Positions 40,926-43,926 of a stretch of DNA of 43,926 nucleotides are shown here, in pieces. The notes under the pieces are model-generated. The model did not search any database. It worked only from the letters and a program-made list of their open reading frames with translations, and was not told the origin of the DNA. A program made the position numbers and the translations under genes. This DNA comes from CAYMAX01 sp964388595 (GTDB lineage Bacteria; Bacteroidota; Bacteroidia; Bacteroidales; UBA932). The stretch lies in assembly GCA_964388595.1 (NCBI GenBank), contig CAYMAX010000004.1, forward strand, positions 1 through 43,926. Direction: 5' to 3'. The stretch's first letter is position 1, and each line of letters begins with the position of its first letter.

Positions 40926-41444
40926 TTAACCTTTAAATACTCTTTGCATAGGAATACCACGAACACCGGCTACAGTATAAGCATCTCTCAACTGCACAAG
41001 TGCAGCTATGGTAGCTTTAACTAAGTTGTGAGGGTTGGAAGAACCTTTGGACTTAGCCAATATATCGGAAATACCTACTGATTCAAATACTGCACGCATA
41101 GCACCACCGGCCTTTACTCCGGTACCGGGAGCTGCAGGTTTCATAAATACTCTGGCACCTCCGAATTTGGCCTCCTGCTGATGAGGAATAGTCTTTTTGT
41201 TGAGAGGAATTTTCACCAGATTTTTCTTGGCGTCCTCAATACCCTTGGATATTGCGGTGGTTACTTCATTGGCTTTGCCAAGTCCATAACCTACGACACC
41301 TTTCTCGTCTCCTACAACTACTATTGCAGCAAAACTGAAATGACGTCCACCTTTGGTTACTTTGGTAACCCTTTGAACTGATACCAATCTGTCTTTCAAT
41401 TCGAGATCGGTAGTTTTAACTTTCTTTACATTAATATCTGCCAT
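40926..41444 (-). CDS. rpsE: Ribosomal protein S5
   Basis: 172 residues. Double-stranded RNA-binding N-domain (RVTKVTKGGRHFSFAAIVVVGDEKGVVGYGLGKANEV) and C-domain ending in GVRGIPMQRVFKG. Involved in translational accuracy and mRNA helicase activity of the 30S entry site. Confidence 0.99.
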   Translation of the reverse strand: MADINVKKVKTTDLELKDRLVSVQRVTKVTKGGRHFSFAAIVVVGDEKGVVGYGLGKANEVTTAISKGIEDAKKNLVKIPLNKKTIPHQQEAKFGGARVFMKPAAPGTGVKAGGAMRAVFESVGISDILAKSKGSSNPHNLVKATIAALVQLRDAYTVAGVRGIPMQRVFKG

Positions 41445-41450
41445 AGTCTG

Positions 41451-41813
41451 TTAGAATTTAAGGCCACCTTCACGAGCGGCATCGGCCAAACTTTTAACTC
41501 TTCCGTGATATAGATAACCTCCACGATCAAATGATACTACGGAGATACCTTTTTCTGAGGCACGTTCAGCAGCGAGTTTACCAACCAATTTGGCTACCTC
41601 AACACCGTTTTTGCCTTTTACAGCTTCGACGAGCGATTTATCGGTAGATGCAGCATAAGCCAAAGTGGCACCATTTACATCATCGATAAACTGTACATAG
41701 ATCTGTTTATTGCTTCTAAATATCGACATACGGGGTCTCTCGGCTGTGCCATTGACGACCTTGCGAATACGATGACGTATTCTTTGTCTTCTTTCGATTT
41801 TACTAATTGCCAT
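41451..41813 (-). CDS. rplR: Ribosomal protein L18
   Basis: 120 residues. Binds 5S rRNA with L5. Conserved RHRIRKVVNGTAERPRMSIFRSNKQIYVQ and the C-terminal FDRGGYLYHGRVKSLADAAREGGL. Six bases before rpsE. Confidence 0.99.
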   Translation of the reverse strand: MAISKIERRQRIRHRIRKVVNGTAERPRMSIFRSNKQIYVQFIDDVNGATLAYAASTDKSLVEAVKGKNGVEVAKLVGKLAAERASEKGISVVSFDRGGYLYHGRVKSLADAAREGGLKF

Positions 41814-41828
41814 ATCTTCTTCTCCTTA

Positions 41829-42389
41829 TTATTTAGCGCTGGCCGACTTACCGGCTTTACGACGAAGTTGTTCATTAACAAACTTAATACCTTTGCCTTT
41901 GTAAGGTTCGGGTCTGCGAAGTGAACGAATCTTGGCAGCCACCTGTCCAACAAGCTGTTTGTCACAACTCTTAAGGACGAGAACAGGGTTCTGGCCCTTC
42001 TTTACAGGTTCAGCTTCGCCTTTCACCTCAACGGGCAGCTGGAAATGAATATCGTGGGAGTAACCAAGTGCTATGACAAGGATACGACCTTGCACCTCAA
42101 CACGGTAACCAACGCCGACAAATTCTTGTTTGATGGTAAATCCTTCAGATACTCCGACCACCATATTGTGAATCAATGCGCGATAAAGACCGTGCATAGA
42201 ACGATGGCGTGGCTGGTCTGTGGGACGTTCCACTGTAAGAATATTCCCTTCTACGGAGACTTTGATATCGGGATTGACCTTCTGACTCATCTCTCCGAGC
42301 GGTCCTTTAACCTTTACCACATTGCCGGACTCTACTGTGACAGTGACTCCTTGTGGCAGGTGTACAGGTAATTTTCCAATTCTTGACAT
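41829..42389 (-). CDS. rplF: Ribosomal protein L6
   Basis: 186 residues, two homologous domains; the C-terminal signature PEPYKGKGIKFVNEQLRRKAGKSASAK is complete. Located by the elongation-factor site of the 50S subunit. Confidence 0.99.
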   Translation of the reverse strand: MSRIGKLPVHLPQGVTVTVESGNVVKVKGPLGEMSQKVNPDIKVSVEGNILTVERPTDQPRHRSMHGLYRALIHNMVVGVSEGFTIKQEFVGVGYRVEVQGRILVIALGYSHDIHFQLPVEVKGEAEPVKKGQNPVLVLKSCDKQLVGQVAAKIRSLRRPEPYKGKGIKFVNEQLRRKAGKSASAK

Positions 42390-42415
42390 TATTCTTAATA
42401 TTTAATTATTACACA

Positions 42416-42811
42416 TTAATAAACGTAGCAAATCACTTCACCACCGACTTTGAGCTCTTTGGCCTCTTTTTCGGTCATAACACCTTTCGATGTAGAGATG
42501 ATAGCTATACCTAAACCGTTCAATACTTTGGGCATCTCATCAACACCTACATATCTTCTCAGACCGGGTGTGCTGATACGCTCAATTTTTCTTATGGCAG
42601 CCTGTTTGGTATCAGGATGATACTTTAAGGCTATCTTTATGGAGTTGAAGGGCTTGCCTTCAACTATCTTATAACTGAGGATGTAACCCTTCTCGTGTAA
42701 AATACGAGTAAGCTCCATCTTCATTTTGGAAGAGGGAATCTCGACAACTTTGTGGCCGGCGAGATATGCATTCCTGACTCTTGTCAGATAATCTGCAATT
42801 GGATCAGTCAT
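42416..42811 (-). CDS. rpsH: Ribosomal protein S8
   Basis: 131 residues. TDPIADYLTRVRNAYLAGHKVVEIPSSKMK at the start and ISTSKGVMTEKEAKELKVGGEVICYVY at the end. Binds 16S central domain and represses the spc operon in E. coli; no S8-site mimic was searched for here. A 74-base gap to rpsN is the longest inside this operon and holds nothing recognisable. Confidence 0.99.
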   Translation of the reverse strand: MTDPIADYLTRVRNAYLAGHKVVEIPSSKMKMELTRILHEKGYILSYKIVEGKPFNSIKIALKYHPDTKQAAIRKIERISTPGLRRYVGVDEMPKVLNGLGIAIISTSKGVMTEKEAKELKVGGEVICYVY

Positions 42812-42885
42812 TGTGTTTTGTTTTTTAATAGAATCGACACCTCTATGGATGCCCGATATCCAAATGTTAATATATAATTGTTATT

Positions 42886-43155
42886 TTACCAACTTGCTTT
42901 TCTAACTCCCGGGATTAAACCCTGGCTTGCCATCTCACGGAACTGAATACGACTCAGACCGAAAGTGCGCATATAGCCTTTTGGACGACCTGTGATGGAG
43001 CAACGGTTGTGTTTACGACAGGGACATGAATTCTTGGGAAGCTTATCGAGTCCTGCCCAATCTCCTGCGGCTTTGAGTTCTTTGCGTTTCTCAGCGTATT
43101 TGGCACATAGTTTTGCCCGTTTTACTTCGCGAGCTATCATTGATTCTTTTGCCAT
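42886..43155 (-). CDS. rpsN: Ribosomal protein S14, long form
   Basis: 89 residues, the longer zinc-independent type: it has only NSCPCRKHNRCSITGRPKGYMRTFGLSRIQFRE rather than the two CxxC pairs of the 61-residue form. Ends in GLIPGVRKASW. Sits between L5 and S8 as usual. Confidence 0.99.
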   Translation of the reverse strand: MAKESMIAREVKRAKLCAKYAEKRKELKAAGDWAGLDKLPKNSCPCRKHNRCSITGRPKGYMRTFGLSRIQFREMASQGLIPGVRKASW

Positions 43156-43164
43156 ACTATATTG

Positions 43165-43761
43165 TTATTTCTTATTCTTAAAAGGCACTCCGAATTCACG
43201 AAGGAGAGCGTAAGCCTCTTCGTCTTTATCTGTAGAGGTTACGAAAGTGATTTCCATACCGAACACTTTGGTAATCTTATCAATATCTATCTCAGGGAAG
43301 ATAATCTGCTCCTTGATGCCGAGGGTATAGTTACCTCTTCCATCAAATTTTTCGCTGACACCATTGAAGTCTCTGATACGGGGAAGAGAGACAGCAATAA
43401 GTCTTTCGAGAAATTCGTACATCTTGGTGCTGCGCAAAGTAACTTTCACTCCGATAGGCATGCCTTTACGAAGTTTGAAGTTGGAAATATCTTTCTTAGA
43501 GTAAGTGGTAATAGCTTTCTGACCTGTGATAGTGGTCAATTCTGCCTGAGCTGCTTCGACAAGTTTCTTGTCTCCTGTAGCGGTACCAACACCCTGATTG
43601 ATGGTGATTTTCACCAATTTGGGAACTTCCATCAAAGATTTATAATGGAATTGTTTGGTAAGGGTATCGATAATTTCGTTTTTGTATTTCTTCTGAAGGT
43701 TGGGAACATATCCCTTCAAACTCACTTGAGTCTCCTTCTTAGCTTGTTCTTTCTTTGCCAT
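43165..43761 (-). CDS. rplE: Ribosomal protein L5
   Basis: 198 residues. Carries 5S rRNA with L18. KITINQGVGTATGDKKLVEAA, GVKVTLRSTKMYEFLERL and PEIDIDKITKVFGMEITFVT are characteristic. An N-terminal extension of ~15 charged residues (MAKKEQAKKETQ) is extra. The start overlaps the rplX stop (TAATG). Confidence 0.99.
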   Translation of the reverse strand: MAKKEQAKKETQVSLKGYVPNLQKKYKNEIIDTLTKQFHYKSLMEVPKLVKITINQGVGTATGDKKLVEAAQAELTTITGQKAITTYSKKDISNFKLRKGMPIGVKVTLRSTKMYEFLERLIAVSLPRIRDFNGVSEKFDGRGNYTLGIKEQIIFPEIDIDKITKVFGMEITFVTSTDKDEEAYALLREFGVPFKNKK

Positions 43762-43926
43762 TACTTAATCTCCTCTCCTGATTTTTTAGCATAACGTACC
43801 AATTTGCCTTTCTCTCCTATGCGGCGACCTATCTTGGTAGGACCACCCTTGGAAGGATCTACTACTTGCAGATTGGATACATGTACTCCGGCTTCGTGTT
43901 TAATGATACCTCCCTGAGGATTCTTG
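43761..43926 (-). CDS. rplX: Ribosomal protein L24, C-terminal part (runs off the window)
   Basis: The last 54 codons before the stop at 43763-43761 are seen: KNPQGGIIKHEAGVHVSNLQ, then VVDPSKGGPTKIGRR and a basic tail ending GEEIK. This is the conserved C-terminal half of L24; the start is beyond base 43926. Its stop overlaps the rplE start by one base. Confidence 0.97.
   Translation of the reverse strand, partial: KNPQGGIIKHEAGVHVSNLQVVDPSKGGPTKIGRRIGEKGKLVRYAKKSGEEIK

Overview
The window looks like a chromosomal segment of a Bacteroidetes bacterium, most likely order Bacteroidales. Evidence: promoter boxes of the TAnnTTTG type (TATCTTTG, TACTTTTG) stand before many genes and Shine-Dalgarno sequences are largely absent. 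Proteins have Bacteroidetes-type forms: MacB/FtsX-like permeases, GSCFA protein, DUF3108 protein, SDR-type threonine dehydrogenase, L17 with an Ala/Lys-rich tail. The CRISPR repeat is the 47-nt kind seen in Bacteroidetes type II-C loci. Genus cannot be fixed from the sequence alone.

Region 1 (1-4240) is accessory DNA. It opens with a CRISPR array (8-747; ten 47-bp repeats, nine 30-bp spacers) read leftward; no cas genes are in the window. Each repeat carries a Bacteroidetes-type promoter pointing into the next spacer. A 172-bp unit (terminal repeat, leader, small hairpin RNA gene) is present twice (701-872 and 2129-2300) and brackets a 5'-truncated Mu-like phage head gene whose C-terminus resembles a phage-associated nuclease/toxin domain. 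A second candidate small RNA lies antisense just after that relic. Two tiny ORFs, a cluster of operator-like repeats and a Fic-family AMPylator-type gene with a C-terminal winged helix follow, then the decayed C-terminus of an IS4-type transposase.

Region 2 (4243-8923) holds two tandem FtsX-like ABC permeases, one truncated next to the transposase remnant, then a YgjP-type metallopeptidase and a SpoU-type RNA methyltransferase.

Region 3 (8983-23388) has glyA and then long leftward operons. The first is dnaB, a DUF3108 protein, RseC-like protein, rnfB-C-D-G-E-A and a TPR protein, so the ion-pumping Rnf ferredoxin:NAD oxidoreductase appears to be co-transcribed with the replicative helicase. 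The second is two M23 peptidases, a MerR-like regulator, a NIF3-like protein, a zinc-ribbon protein and a class III aminotransferase.

Region 4 (23478-34144) reads mostly rightward: alaS, an LptF-like permease, fmt, thiamine pyrophosphokinase, tgt and an LptG-like permease; then, divergently, a threonine dehydrogenase-like SDR and a GSCFA protein plus aquaporin pair. A non-coding stretch with direct repeats (34145-34639) follows.

Region 5 (34640-43926) is the spc/alpha ribosomal protein operon on the minus strand, from rplX (partial at the window edge) to rplQ, with secY, map, infA, rpmJ and rpoA inside. Regions 3-5 are ordinary core genome; the strongest candidate for something undescribed is the CRISPR-flanking duplicated RNA unit and the phage relic within it.
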